Shown piece after piece: positions 9,453 through 17,135 of a DNA stretch of 64,000 bases. Numbering within the stretch: position 1 is the first letter of the stretch; every line of letters starts with the position of its first letter. The position numbers and the translations under genes are program-made. Source of the DNA: Chitinophaga sp. SYP-B3965 (GTDB lineage: Bacteria > Bacteroidota > Bacteroidia > Chitinophagales > Chitinophagaceae). The notes beneath the pieces are model-generated. The model saw only the letters and a list, made by a program, of their open reading frames with translations, was not told where the DNA came from and did no database searches. The stretch covers positions 1-64,000 of the forward strand of contig NZ_WJFD01000004.1 of the NCBI RefSeq assembly GCF_009647655.1, read 5' to 3'.

Positions 9453-10412
9453 TCAGCAGTGATGGGCTAATAATTCTTTAATTTTTACCTGCATGATGTC
9501 TTTCATATCCACGGGTGAAATAATGGTAGCCTTATTCCCCAGCATCAGCAACCAGCGGGCAATACAGGGAAGGCTGCCATAAAGGAAGGTCATTTCAATA
9601 AATTGCTCTTCCGTTTTTTCCTGCACAAAGCCATAGTAGTATTTCTGTTCAGTGAGGAAGCGCGCCACATCATGTGAAAACCGCACTTTCACTTCCGTAA
9701 GCTTTTCTTCATTTTCTTTATGTCCTTTGGCAATGAACTCCTGGAGGCTCATCCGCCCGTTCTTATTAAAAGTCTGATCTGTAACGGAGAGGCTCTTAAT
9801 ACGATCCGCCCTGAAATCCCGGTAATCCTGTCTTAAACGGCAGTAGCCGATCAGGTGCCAGCTGTTGTGCATGTGAAAAATACCGATCGGCTCAATATCC
9901 CGGCGGGCCGAAGTAGCATTGTAATGAGAATAATAATCGAGGGAAAGCACTTTCTGCCGGGCCAGCGCATCCTGGATCTCACTCAGGAAACGGTTAGGGA
10001 ATTCTTCTCCCACATTGTTTGGCCGCGATTTGATCACCGCAATATTATCGTCCAGGGATTCCAGGAAATCCTTGTCCGTACCCCGCAGTACCGCTCTGAT
10101 CTTTTGCATGGCATTGCTGAACTGCTGCTGATTGGAATGATCACTGTGTTTTTCCATCAGCTTTTCGCCGGTAAGGAGGGCAGCAGCTTCTGTACGATTG
10201 AACATGATCGGCGGCAGGTGGTAACCTTCCACAATATAATAACCGGTACCCGCCTCTGCCCCAATGGGAACACCCGCTTCCATTAAAGCTTTCACATCAC
10301 GGTATACCGTACGGAGGCTTATTTCAAAGCGGTCGGCTATTTCCTGGGCCTTCACCACTTTTTTCCCCTGGAGCTGTACAAGTATGGCAGTTAGCCGGTC
10401 AATACGATTCAT
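9453..10412 (-). CDS. YafY-type transcriptional regulator (HTH + WYL)
   Basis: 319 aa. An N-terminal winged helix-turn-helix (about residues 5-60, AQEIADRFEISLRTVYRDVK) is followed by a WYL ligand-sensing domain (about 140-220, with WHLIGYCRLRQDYRDFR) and a C-terminal extension. WYL regulators are DNA-binding proteins that sense small molecules or nucleic acid. The promoter -7 box TAAATTTG (minus strand, 10424-10417) ends only four bases before the ATG, so the mRNA may be leaderless. Its likely partner is the GyrI-like gene downstream. Confidence 0.88.
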   Translation of the reverse strand: MNRIDRLTAILVQLQGKKVVKAQEIADRFEISLRTVYRDVKALMEAGVPIGAEAGTGYYIVEGYHLPPIMFNRTEAAALLTGEKLMEKHSDHSNQQQFSNAMQKIRAVLRGTDKDFLESLDDNIAVIKSRPNNVGEEFPNRFLSEIQDALARQKVLSLDYYSHYNATSARRDIEPIGIFHMHNSWHLIGYCRLRQDYRDFRADRIKSLSVTDQTFNKNGRMSLQEFIAKGHKENEEKLTEVKVRFSHDVARFLTEQKYYYGFVQEKTEEQFIEMTFLYGSLPCIARWLLMLGNKATIISPVDMKDIMQVKIKELLAHHC

Positions 10413-10416
10413 ACCC

Positions 10417-10424
10417 CAAATTTA
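10417..10424 (-). promoter_or_regulatory. -7 box of the WYL regulator gene
   Basis: TAAATTTG on the minus strand matches TAnnTTTG and ends four bases before the start codon. With the usual spacing, transcription would start at or next to the A of the ATG. No clean -33 TTG is seen at the ideal distance. Confidence 0.45.
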
Positions 10425-10599
10425 CGTTTTCCGCAACGGCAAGGAAACCTCTGAATAACTTTTGACGTATTTAAACCTTGCCGGCCATTATTGGTCAAAT
10501 AATGTGACGATTTGGAAAAGGGTGTTTCAACGCACATGTTTTTTAAAAGAACGTCGTCTAACTATTGAAAGGATAACCCCTTAACGATATTCAGCCTCC

Positions 10600-10697
10600 C
10601 GGAAGGGCGGTTTGTAAAGTACTAGTTGCTGTTACAGCATATAGTTAGGTTAAATGGTAAAGCCCTGGCAATTCCTTGCCGGGGTTTCTCTTTTTTA
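10600..10697 (+). ncRNA. Candidate small RNA, copy A (3' end well defined)
   Basis: A box GGTTAAATGGTAAAG (10648-10662) leads straight into a 12-bp stem (10660-10671 with 10676-10687, loop TTCC) and a run CTCTTTTTT. The T run lies only on the plus strand, although both flanking genes are on the minus strand, so this does not look like the cydB terminator. The box resembles the one in copies B and C beyond cydA. The 5' end is a guess. Confidence 0.35.
10660..10697 (+). terminator. Intrinsic terminator of candidate sRNA A
   Basis: A 12-bp hairpin (AAGCCCTGGCAA with TTGCCGGGGTTT, two G-T pairs) with a 4-base loop is followed by CTCTTTTTT. Polarity is plus strand, antisense to the end of cydB. 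Confidence 0.65.
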
Positions 10698-11729
10698 GTA
10701 ACTCATCTCATTTAACTTCACTTTTCCCCTGAAGGTCCAGAAGACAAAAATAGTGTAACTCAGCACCAGAGGCGTCCCGATAGCAGCAATCAACAGCATG
10801 ATCCTTAATGCTTTAGGCGAAGATGCGGCATGATAGATACTGATGCTGTTAGCCGGATCTGTAGTAGAAATAATAATATTAGGGTAGAGGCCAATGGCAA
10901 AAAGTATCAGCAGCATGGCCGTAATGCAGCTGGAGAAAACGAATGCAGTAAAGTATTTACGGCTGTCAATGTTCCGTTTGATATTCAAAACAGTCAGCAC
11001 TGCCAGCAGGGGAATGGCAAACAGCCATGGATATTCCTTGAACTGGTCCGTCATATGGGGAATATAAATGAGGGTGGACATGGAAGCCAGGATAAAACAG
11101 AGGATGAAGAACTTGCTGCAATTGTTCACCAAAACAGTGAGTTTGGCATACAGCCGGTTTTCCGTTTTCATCACAAGATAAATTGCGCCATGCAGCATGA
11201 AGAGGGAAAGCGTGGTAAAAGCGATCAGGATGGAATAAGGATTAAAGAAAGTGAGCAGGTTGCCGGTGAACTCATGTTTCTCATTAAACGGCAGGCCATG
11301 GATCAGGTTGCCCAGTATCAACCCCAGCAAGAGGGTGATGAGTGTGCTGGAAGCCATGTAGCTGATATCCCACATTTTTCGCCACCAGGCCATGGTTTCC
11401 TTACTGCGGAATTCAATGGAGATGGCCCTGAAAATGAGCGCTACCAGGAACAGCATGAAAGGAACATAAAAAGTAGAGAGGATGGTACCGTATAATAAGG
11501 GGAATCCAGCAAACAGTGCACCGCCGGAAATCACCAGCCATACTTCATTTCCATCCCATACAGGCCCAATGGCATTAAGGGCAATGCGCCGGCTTTCTTC
11601 TTTATTAAAGAAAAGGTGCAGGGCGCCGGCGCCAAGATCAAATCCATCCAGTACACCGTAACCAGTGATGAGACCTCCAATCACCAGGAACCACAGGGTA
11701 GGGAGGTCTATGCCGAGAATTGTTTCCAT
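10695..11729 (-). CDS. cydB: Cytochrome bd ubiquinol oxidase subunit II
   Basis: 344 aa, polytopic (about eight to nine membrane helices). It shows the family marks LTGYGVLDGFDLGAG-like (about residues 20-35) and GPVWDGNEVWLV (about 55-65). CydB pairs with CydA to form the high-affinity, cyanide-tolerant quinol oxidase of the inner membrane, which reduces O2 without pumping protons. Its ATG overlaps the cydA stop by one base (TAATG), showing translational coupling. No CydX-like small subunit is evident directly downstream. Confidence 0.95.
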   Translation of the reverse strand: METILGIDLPTLWFLVIGGLITGYGVLDGFDLGAGALHLFFNKEESRRIALNAIGPVWDGNEVWLVISGGALFAGFPLLYGTILSTFYVPFMLFLVALIFRAISIEFRSKETMAWWRKMWDISYMASSTLITLLLGLILGNLIHGLPFNEKHEFTGNLLTFFNPYSILIAFTTLSLFMLHGAIYLVMKTENRLYAKLTVLVNNCSKFFILCFILASMSTLIYIPHMTDQFKEYPWLFAIPLLAVLTVLNIKRNIDSRKYFTAFVFSSCITAMLLILFAIGLYPNIIISTTDPANSISIYHAASSPKALRIMLLIAAIGTPLVLSYTIFVFWTFRGKVKLNEMSY

Positions 11730-13114
11730 TATGCCTGTAATTGTTTAATGTTACGTTTAGAGAATTCGTCACTGTCGTCTTCCTCATTGGGCGTCATTTC
11801 CGGACCATGAACGATCTTTTTATTCAGCAGGTAGAGGAAAAGCACCAGCAGTAAGGTATACACGAGACTAAATAATACGAGGGAGAAGATCACCTGTTCT
11901 GCTTTTACTTCTTTGGACAAAGCATCAGAAGTTCTCAGCAATCCATACACTACCCAGGGTTGCCTGCCCACTTCTGCAGAATACCACCCCACCTGGTTAG
12001 CAATCTGGGGCAGCATCACTGCCCAGACGAAAATGGTCATGAGCCATTTCTGCGAAAACAGTTTCTTTTTCCAGAGCAGGAAAGTGGCTGTGAGCGTGAG
12101 TGCTATCAGGAACATGCCGATGCTGATCATGATATGATAAGTCTGGAAAACGAAGTTAACGGCGGAAGGGCGGTCTGCTTTCGGGAAAGCATTCAGACCA
12201 GTAACGGGCGCGTTAAAACTGCCATGGGTAAGGAAAGAGAGTCCTCCCGGAATTTTAATGCCCGTTGTTTTCCCGGTTTTATTATCTACCCAACCCACAA
12301 TATACATGGGCGCTACGGCGGAACTATCATAATGTCCTTCCATGGCAGCCAGTTTGGCCGGTTGGTATTTACTCACATAATGAGCGGAGCGGTGTCCGGT
12401 GAAAAGCTGTGCCAGTGCGGCAATGGTGGCTACACAAAGTCCCACTTTGAACATGGCCTGTGCAGCGGTAACAAAACGTTTTTTGATGATATACCAGGCG
12501 GCCACGCTCATCACGAGGAAAGAGCCTGCGAGGAAAGCACCAATGATCACATGGCTCAAACGGTCCATAGAAGAAGGGTTGAACACCATTTCCCAGAAAT
12601 CCGTAATGATAGCGCGGGCTTGCATTCCTTCTCCTTCAATCACATAACCGGTGGGTGTTTGCTGCCAGGAGTTGGCAATCACGATCCACACGGCAGAAAA
12701 CATAGAACCCAGGGCTACCATGATGGTTGAAAAGAAGTGCACTCCTTTGCTCACCCTGTTCCATCCAAATAAGAGGATGCCCAGGAAGCCTGATTCCAGG
12801 GCAAATGCGAAGATGCCTTCCGCTGCGAGGGCGCTGCCAAAGATATCTCCCACATAGCGGGAATAGACCGCCCAGTTAGTACCAAACTCAAATTCCATCA
12901 CAATACCCGTGGCCACGCCAATACCAAAGATGAGGGCAAATATTTTGATCCAGAACCGGGTGATATCCTCATACATCTTTTTACCGGTACGGAGATACAG
13001 TCCTTCCATGATCACCAGGCAAAGGCCAAGACCTATGCTGAGCGGGGGGTATATATAATGGAAGGCAATCGTAAAGGCAAATTGGATGCGGGAGAGGATT
13101 TCAACAGAAGGCAT
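11729..13114 (-). CDS. cydA: Cytochrome bd ubiquinol oxidase subunit I
   Basis: 461 aa, shorter than the E. coli protein, as expected for the short-Q-loop type. Haem ligands and proton-path residues fall at nearly the same numbers as in E. coli: His19 (AFHYIYPP), Glu99 and Glu107 (AAEGIFAFALES), and a His at 188 (RLSHVIIGAF). The GRQPW motif is present near residue 395. It binds haems b558, b595 and d and oxidises quinol. A TACCTTTG -7 box lies on the minus strand just upstream (13148-13141). It is first in the cydAB operon. Confidence 0.96.
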   Translation of the reverse strand: MPSVEILSRIQFAFTIAFHYIYPPLSIGLGLCLVIMEGLYLRTGKKMYEDITRFWIKIFALIFGIGVATGIVMEFEFGTNWAVYSRYVGDIFGSALAAEGIFAFALESGFLGILLFGWNRVSKGVHFFSTIMVALGSMFSAVWIVIANSWQQTPTGYVIEGEGMQARAIITDFWEMVFNPSSMDRLSHVIIGAFLAGSFLVMSVAAWYIIKKRFVTAAQAMFKVGLCVATIAALAQLFTGHRSAHYVSKYQPAKLAAMEGHYDSSAVAPMYIVGWVDNKTGKTTGIKIPGGLSFLTHGSFNAPVTGLNAFPKADRPSAVNFVFQTYHIMISIGMFLIALTLTATFLLWKKKLFSQKWLMTIFVWAVMLPQIANQVGWYSAEVGRQPWVVYGLLRTSDALSKEVKAEQVIFSLVLFSLVYTLLLVLFLYLLNKKIVHGPEMTPNEEDDSDEFSKRNIKQLQA

Positions 13115-13139
13115 GATCCAGGTATTTAATGATGGTCTT

Positions 13140-13148
13140 GCAAAGGTA
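13140..13148 (-). promoter_or_regulatory. Probable -7 box of cydAB
   Basis: TACCTTTGC on the minus strand, 26 bases before the cydA ATG, fits TAnnTTTGC. No obvious TTG is found 19-21 bases upstream, so an activator may be needed; that last point is inference. Confidence 0.45.
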
Positions 13149-13348
13149 GTCCGGTGACGATAGCATATAGTGATCTTCGTCAGGCATCGGGCCTGATGTT
13201 AGTCAAGTTAATAAAACAACGGCAGGAAAGGAAAGGTTTTCATACATAAATACGTGTATTACAGCTGGGTTTTAACCCAACAGGGCATTTTCGCATAGCA
13301 CCTTCGTGTAATAACAAGCTTTTAACACTATCGCCCTGCCCTGATTTT

Positions 13349-13356
13349 TATATTTG
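13349..13356 (+). promoter_or_regulatory. -7 box of candidate sRNA B
   Basis: TATATTTG is an exact TAnnTTTG match. It lies about 43 bases before the shared box and 100 bases before the terminator end. No clear -33 element is seen. Confidence 0.45.
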
Positions 13357-13359
13357 AGC

Positions 13360-13457
13360 GTCATAGCAGCAGTACGTATAGCAGAACTGGCTGCCATGAG
13401 TTAAATTGGAGCGTATTTAACAGGTCTGGGGTTCCCCCCGGACCTGTTCATTTTTTG
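13360..13457 (+). ncRNA. Candidate small RNA, copy B
   Basis: A predicted transcript of about 95 nt runs from just after TATATTTG (13349-13356) to a strong terminator. It contains AGTTAAATTGGAG at 13399-13411, identical over 13 bases to copy C. No reading frame with coding character exists in it. The role is unknown; position between cydA and a sensor kinase gives no direct clue. Confidence 0.45.
13419..13457 (+). terminator. Intrinsic terminator of candidate sRNA B
   Basis: The stem AACAGGTC (13419-13426) pairs with GACCTGTT (13441-13448), extended inward by a G/C tract around TTCC, and is followed by CATTTTTT. It is a strong plus-strand terminator with no upstream protein gene on that strand. 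Confidence 0.75.
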
Positions 13458-13514
13458 AACAAGGAAGATATTTATGTTAACCATCAGTTAACAATTCTTA
13501 CCATTTTGTGTTAT

Positions 13515-13522
13515 TAAATTAG
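13515..13522 (+). promoter_or_regulatory. Possible -7 box of candidate sRNA C
   Basis: TAAATTAG resembles TAnnTTTG with one change. It lies 56 bases before the shared box. The assignment is weak because no TTG is found at the ideal upstream distance. Confidence 0.3.
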
Positions 13523-13526
13523 GGTT

Positions 13527-13637
13527 AGAACACAAATAGCAAAACTGAACATATTATTATTACCAGATAGTTTAATAAGTTAAATTGGAGAGTAAACTTT
13601 ACCCTGGCCCGATTTTCATCGGGCCATATTTTTTAAA
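13527..13637 (+). ncRNA. Candidate small RNA, copy C
   Basis: This is the second unit in tandem with copy B. It contains AGTTAAATTGGAG at 13578-13590, then GAGTAAAC and a perfect terminator hairpin. The upstream part differs from copy B, so the conserved parts are the box and the terminator layout. The 5' end is approximate. Confidence 0.42.
13605..13636 (+). terminator. Intrinsic terminator of candidate sRNA C
   Basis: A perfect 8-bp stem TGGCCCGA / TCGGGCCA (13605-13612, 13619-13626) with loop TTTTCA is followed by TATTTTTT. Plus strand. Confidence 0.75.
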
Positions 13638-13750
13638 GCGTGTGGATTTGTTAATCAATCGTTGCCCCGCCACCCGATTCATGCAGAAGAAAGAGCATTA
13701 ATTTGTTGATAACCAAAATATTACTAAATAAACCGGTTTCATTTGTTTAG

Positions 13751-13780
13751 TTGATGGCATGTGAAAATGCCTTACATTTG
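13751..13780 (+). promoter_or_regulatory. Promoter of the hybrid kinase gene
   Basis: TTG (13751-13753), exactly 19 bases, then TACATTTG (13773-13780). This is a close match to the Bacteroidota consensus. The expected transcription start is near 13786, giving a leader of about 16 bases. Confidence 0.7.
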
Positions 13781-13801
13781 ATACAGGTATTTGTTTGAAA
13801 A

Positions 13802-15859
13802 ATGATCTACCATCAATTCAATATCATTAAAAAAACAGGCCTTACCTCTGCCGTGAAAGACGATGATGCCCGCAAGGTGATGATCGTAAACTCTTTCAGC
13901 TTCCTAACCGCCCTGTTATGCACTTTTTGTGGTGTATCACTTTCTCTTATCTCTGGTCAATGGACCATCCTGTATACCGCCATGGCATTCGTTGCCGGCT
14001 TCCTCGGCATCCTGCTGCTCAATAAAAAACATCATTATTCCATGGCCAAGTTCGGGCTGTTGCTCGTGTATTGCATGGTGATGCTGTATTATGGCACAAC
14101 TTTCGGCGAAAGCACACAAGTACATTTCCTGGGCCTTTTCCTCATAGGCGTTCCACTTTTGATCTGCTCCCAGAAGGAACGTGCATTGAAATGTGCCTGT
14201 ATGGCCATGCCTGTTACCGGCCTTATTTTACTGGAAGCCAATTATTACTACGAGGTATTTGAACCCATGGAGCTCACCCGCGGTATGACCTTTGCCTTTC
14301 GCTGGCTGATCATGACCGTAGTAGTTGTATTAAATGGTATGGTGATCAGCTTCTACCAGATCAATATTGCCAGCCTCGTGAAAACACTGGGTATACGGAA
14401 CAGGTCATTGCGGAAAACGAATGAAGAGATAGCCGGTAAAGAAGCACAACTGAAACTGGCCAATAAAGAACTGGAAAACTATAATGAGAAACTGGAAAGA
14501 GAAGTAGAGATCCGTACGGCGCAACTGAATATTAATTATAAGGTACAGGGAGATATGTTGCTGGACCTGCGGAACACCATGGCGCAGATGAAAAAGAAAG
14601 ATCAGCAGCTGGAAGAATATGTGTCAGAACTCGAAGCGCTCAGGGCTAATCTTATTGTTGCCAGGGATGATGCGGAAAATGCCAATGCTGCCAAGTCCGC
14701 TTTCCTGCGGGAGATCAGTCATGAGATCCGTAACCCGCTCAACGCTATCATTGGTATCAGTTACCTGTTGCTGAACGACAAAGGCAATAAGAACAAGGTA
14801 CCGCAGAGCATTGTAAGTTATATTGAGAACATCTATACCAGCAGCCACAGCCTGCTGGAGATCATTAATAATGTACTGGAACTGGCTAAGATAGAAGCGG
14901 GTAAAACAGATGATATCCGCCAGGAGTCCTTTGCCCTGAGAGAGTGGGTACGCAGTGTGGTGACCATTTACCAGAACGCGGCAAAACTGAAAGATGTAGG
15001 GCTGCAATTACAGATCGATAATGGATTGCCTTCCCATATCCTGGGAGACCGTGTGCATCTGACGCAGATCTTGAATAACCTGCTCGCGAATGCGATCAAG
15101 TTCACACCGGCCAATAAAAAAGTAACCCTCTACTGTTTCAAAAAGAGCTCCCAGCAATGGTGTATCAGGGTGGCGGATGAAGGAGTAGGTATTGCCAAGG
15201 AAAAACAAGGTTTGATCTTCCAGCCTTTTGAGCAGGCAGACAAAACTATTTATCACAAGTTTGGAGGAACAGGTCTTGGCCTGGCTATTTCCAAACGCAT
15301 TGCAGAACTGATGGGCGGGGAAATTGAAGTATGGAGCCAACCGGGCGAAGGCACAGCGTTTACCGTAACGCTGCCATTGAAAATAGAGAAGAATCATCAG
15401 TTGCAGGAAATTGTTCCCGGTAAAAAACAATTCTCTGCATTGTCTTCCAGCAAACGGATCTTACTGATGGAAGATAACCAGACCAACCAGATGATCATGG
15501 AACGCTTCTTCTCCAATCTTGGTATCCAGATCATGATCGCGGATAACGGACAGGATGGTGTGGCCATGACCCGTGCCCATATGCCGGACCTGATCATTAT
15601 GGATATGCACATGCCTAAACTCACCGGCCGCGAAGCATTGAAGCTGATCCGCGAAGATCCGGCGCTGCGTCATATTCCTATCATTGCTATTTCTGCAGAT
15701 GCTTTCCGTGAGCAGCAGGAAGTAGCATTGAAAGCAGGGGTGAATGAATATCTCATCAAACCCGTGGAGTTCGATCGCTTATATGAAGTGGTAGATAAAT
15801 ATCTGGATGCACCTTGCTTTGCAGCAGCCAGTGAAATGATGGTGGCCAAGGTGAGTTAG
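13802..15859 (+). CDS. Hybrid sensor histidine kinase / response regulator
   Basis: 685 aa. An N-terminal membrane domain of about five to six helices (residues 25-190) is followed by a coiled coil (about 195-295), a HisKA domain with phospho-accepting His307 (REISHEIRNPLNAIIG), a HATPase domain (N-box LNNLLANAIKFTP, G boxes DEGVGI and GGTGLGLAIS) and a C-terminal receiver domain with acceptor Asp601 (IIMDMHMPKL) and the conserved Lys in YLIKPV. There is no HPt or output domain, so the signal must pass to another protein. The stimulus may be sensed in or near the membrane. It has its own promoter and is monocistronic. Confidence 0.94.
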   Translation: MIYHQFNIIKKTGLTSAVKDDDARKVMIVNSFSFLTALLCTFCGVSLSLISGQWTILYTAMAFVAGFLGILLLNKKHHYSMAKFGLLLVYCMVMLYYGTTFGESTQVHFLGLFLIGVPLLICSQKERALKCACMAMPVTGLILLEANYYYEVFEPMELTRGMTFAFRWLIMTVVVVLNGMVISFYQINIASLVKTLGIRNRSLRKTNEEIAGKEAQLKLANKELENYNEKLEREVEIRTAQLNINYKVQGDMLLDLRNTMAQMKKKDQQLEEYVSELEALRANLIVARDDAENANAAKSAFLREISHEIRNPLNAIIGISYLLLNDKGNKNKVPQSIVSYIENIYTSSHSLLEIINNVLELAKIEAGKTDDIRQESFALREWVRSVVTIYQNAAKLKDVGLQLQIDNGLPSHILGDRVHLTQILNNLLANAIKFTPANKKVTLYCFKKSSQQWCIRVADEGVGIAKEKQGLIFQPFEQADKTIYHKFGGTGLGLAISKRIAELMGGEIEVWSQPGEGTAFTVTLPLKIEKNHQLQEIVPGKKQFSALSSSKRILLMEDNQTNQMIMERFFSNLGIQIMIADNGQDGVAMTRAHMPDLIIMDMHMPKLTGREALKLIREDPALRHIPIIAISADAFREQQEVALKAGVNEYLIKPVEFDRLYEVVDKYLDAPCFAAASEMMVAKVS

Positions 15860-15901
15860 CTATTATGGCGCCAGCATAAATTGCACCGTGCCTGCATGAT
15901 C

Positions 15902-16651
15902 TCACAACGCCGGCAACCCTTCATACTCCACCCGCACAATCACTCCTTCATCATCCGGTTTTGCTTTTCTTACAGAATTCACCGGCCAGTATTCCAGATC
16001 GTCTGAAGGCAATGCGTATTGCAGGATGTTTTGTATCTCTATGTCTGTGAGATTAGGATTGAGCCATTCCTTTTCCAGTTCTATGGGAAGAATGAGCGGC
16101 ATCCGTCCTGCATTATCTCCGCCGTTGTGAATGCGTTTCATGATGTCGTTCGCATCTCGTGTGAGTACCGTGAAGGTACCTGGCAGTTCTCCTGTTTCAG
16201 GATGCGGGATATGGGAATAAGCATACAGCCCTGCAATGAAGAACATGTTCCTGTTCTTTACGCGGATGTAATAAGGTACTTTGTTTTTCCATCCCGGTAT
16301 TTCACGATGTTCAAAGAATCCGGTGGCCGGTATGAGGCAACGGTTCTTGCGGATGCGGCTCCAGTAGGCTTTCGTATCCAGCACTTTTTCAGAACGTGCA
16401 TTCACCATCCACTTGCGGCCTTTCTTTATTTCTTCCGGTGTTTTCATATAACCGGGAATAACACCCCATTCAAATTTCAGCAGTTTCAGCTGGCCTTTGT
16501 CGAACACCACCACCGGCCACTTTGGATACCCCTGTGCCACTTTATGATAAGTGGGCTCAAAGTGCATATCCAGCTGGTTCAGGTCTTTTAGTTCCGGGAG
16601 GTAATCATATACAGATGCAATGCTGGCAGAAAAAGAGAGATCGTAACACAT
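15902..16651 (-). CDS. SOS response-associated peptidase family protein (YedK/HMCES-like)
   Basis: 249 aa. The mature N-terminus is MCYDLS: Cys2 is the residue that crosslinks to abasic sites in single-stranded DNA in this family. The conserved Glu is in TGFFEHRE and the active-site His in IHNGGDNAGRMPLIL, which carries the short insertion before RMP. Family members shield abasic sites by a thiazolidine DNA-protein crosslink. It is third in a minus-strand operon with a Y-family polymerase and an unknown gene (gaps of 3-4 bases), in line with a DNA-damage role. Confidence 0.93.
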   Translation of the reverse strand: MCYDLSFSASIASVYDYLPELKDLNQLDMHFEPTYHKVAQGYPKWPVVVFDKGQLKLLKFEWGVIPGYMKTPEEIKKGRKWMVNARSEKVLDTKAYWSRIRKNRCLIPATGFFEHREIPGWKNKVPYYIRVKNRNMFFIAGLYAYSHIPHPETGELPGTFTVLTRDANDIMKRIHNGGDNAGRMPLILPIELEKEWLNPNLTDIEIQNILQYALPSDDLEYWPVNSVRKAKPDDEGVIVRVEYEGLPAL

Positions 16652-16655
16652 CGGG

Positions 16656-17132
16656 CTATAATTTTTCTATGTCAGATAAGGGTACTTTAATTTCTTCCTG
16701 ATTCAATTTCAAGGTAATAAAAAGTTCTCCAAACTGAACGAAGAGTTCAGCCTGCACTTCATCTTTCCGTTCCGGTTTCCAGCCGGCTTCCGAAGTAATG
16801 TATCGTTTGATCTTTGCGCTGATATCATAAGAAGGTTTCCATGTTCTTTCTTTCAGCAGTGATACATATACCAGGTAACCGGATGGCTGCTCTGCTGCGC
16901 GGTAGAGTTTTTCCTGTTCCGCTAAAGTGTATAGATACCTGCGCGAATCTTCCGGTATGGCCTCATAATGCGCGAGGGCTAAGGACTTAGAATAGTAAGG
17001 AGAGAACAGGAACACTTCTTTCATCCGGGGATCTTTTCCGCGTGCATAAGATTGCCGCACAAAATAGACATGTCCGGCGGAGATCAATCCGTCGAGCACA
17101 ACTCTGTCTAATAGTGCGAATGGATTATGCAT
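16656..17132 (-). CDS. Unknown protein in the Y-polymerase operon
   Basis: 158 aa, soluble, mixed alpha/beta, with no membrane segment. I do not recognise a family. The N-terminal half is aromatic and basic (about residues 15-65, with SYARGKD and FSPYYSKSLALAHY); the C-terminal half has SEAGWKPERKDEVQAELFV and ends in short strands. It is tightly packed between umuC (3-base gap) and the HMCES-like gene (4-base gap), so it is probably a partner in lesion bypass. It lacks the Ser/Lys self-cleavage layout of UmuD, so it does not look like a disguised UmuD. Confidence 0.75.
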   Translation of the reverse strand: MHNPFALLDRVVLDGLISAGHVYFVRQSYARGKDPRMKEVFLFSPYYSKSLALAHYEAIPEDSRRYLYTLAEQEKLYRAAEQPSGYLVYVSLLKERTWKPSYDISAKIKRYITSEAGWKPERKDEVQAELFVQFGELFITLKLNQEEIKVPLSDIEKL

Positions 17133-17135
17133 GCT

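Noticed and set aside
10830..11495. A 221-codon plus-strand frame antisense to cydB
   Set aside because: Shadow of cydB with low-complexity charged composition.
11960..12730. A 256-codon plus-strand frame antisense to cydA
   Set aside because: Rich in His, Cys and Arg as expected for a shadow of a membrane-protein gene; cydA is unambiguous.
16019..16591. A 190-codon plus-strand frame antisense to the HMCES-like gene
   Set aside because: It lies fully within a clear minus-strand gene and has no domain character.
16656..17132. The unknown umuC-operon protein as a disguised UmuD
   Set aside because: No LexA-type cleavage site and no Ser/Lys dyad in the right spacing can be seen.
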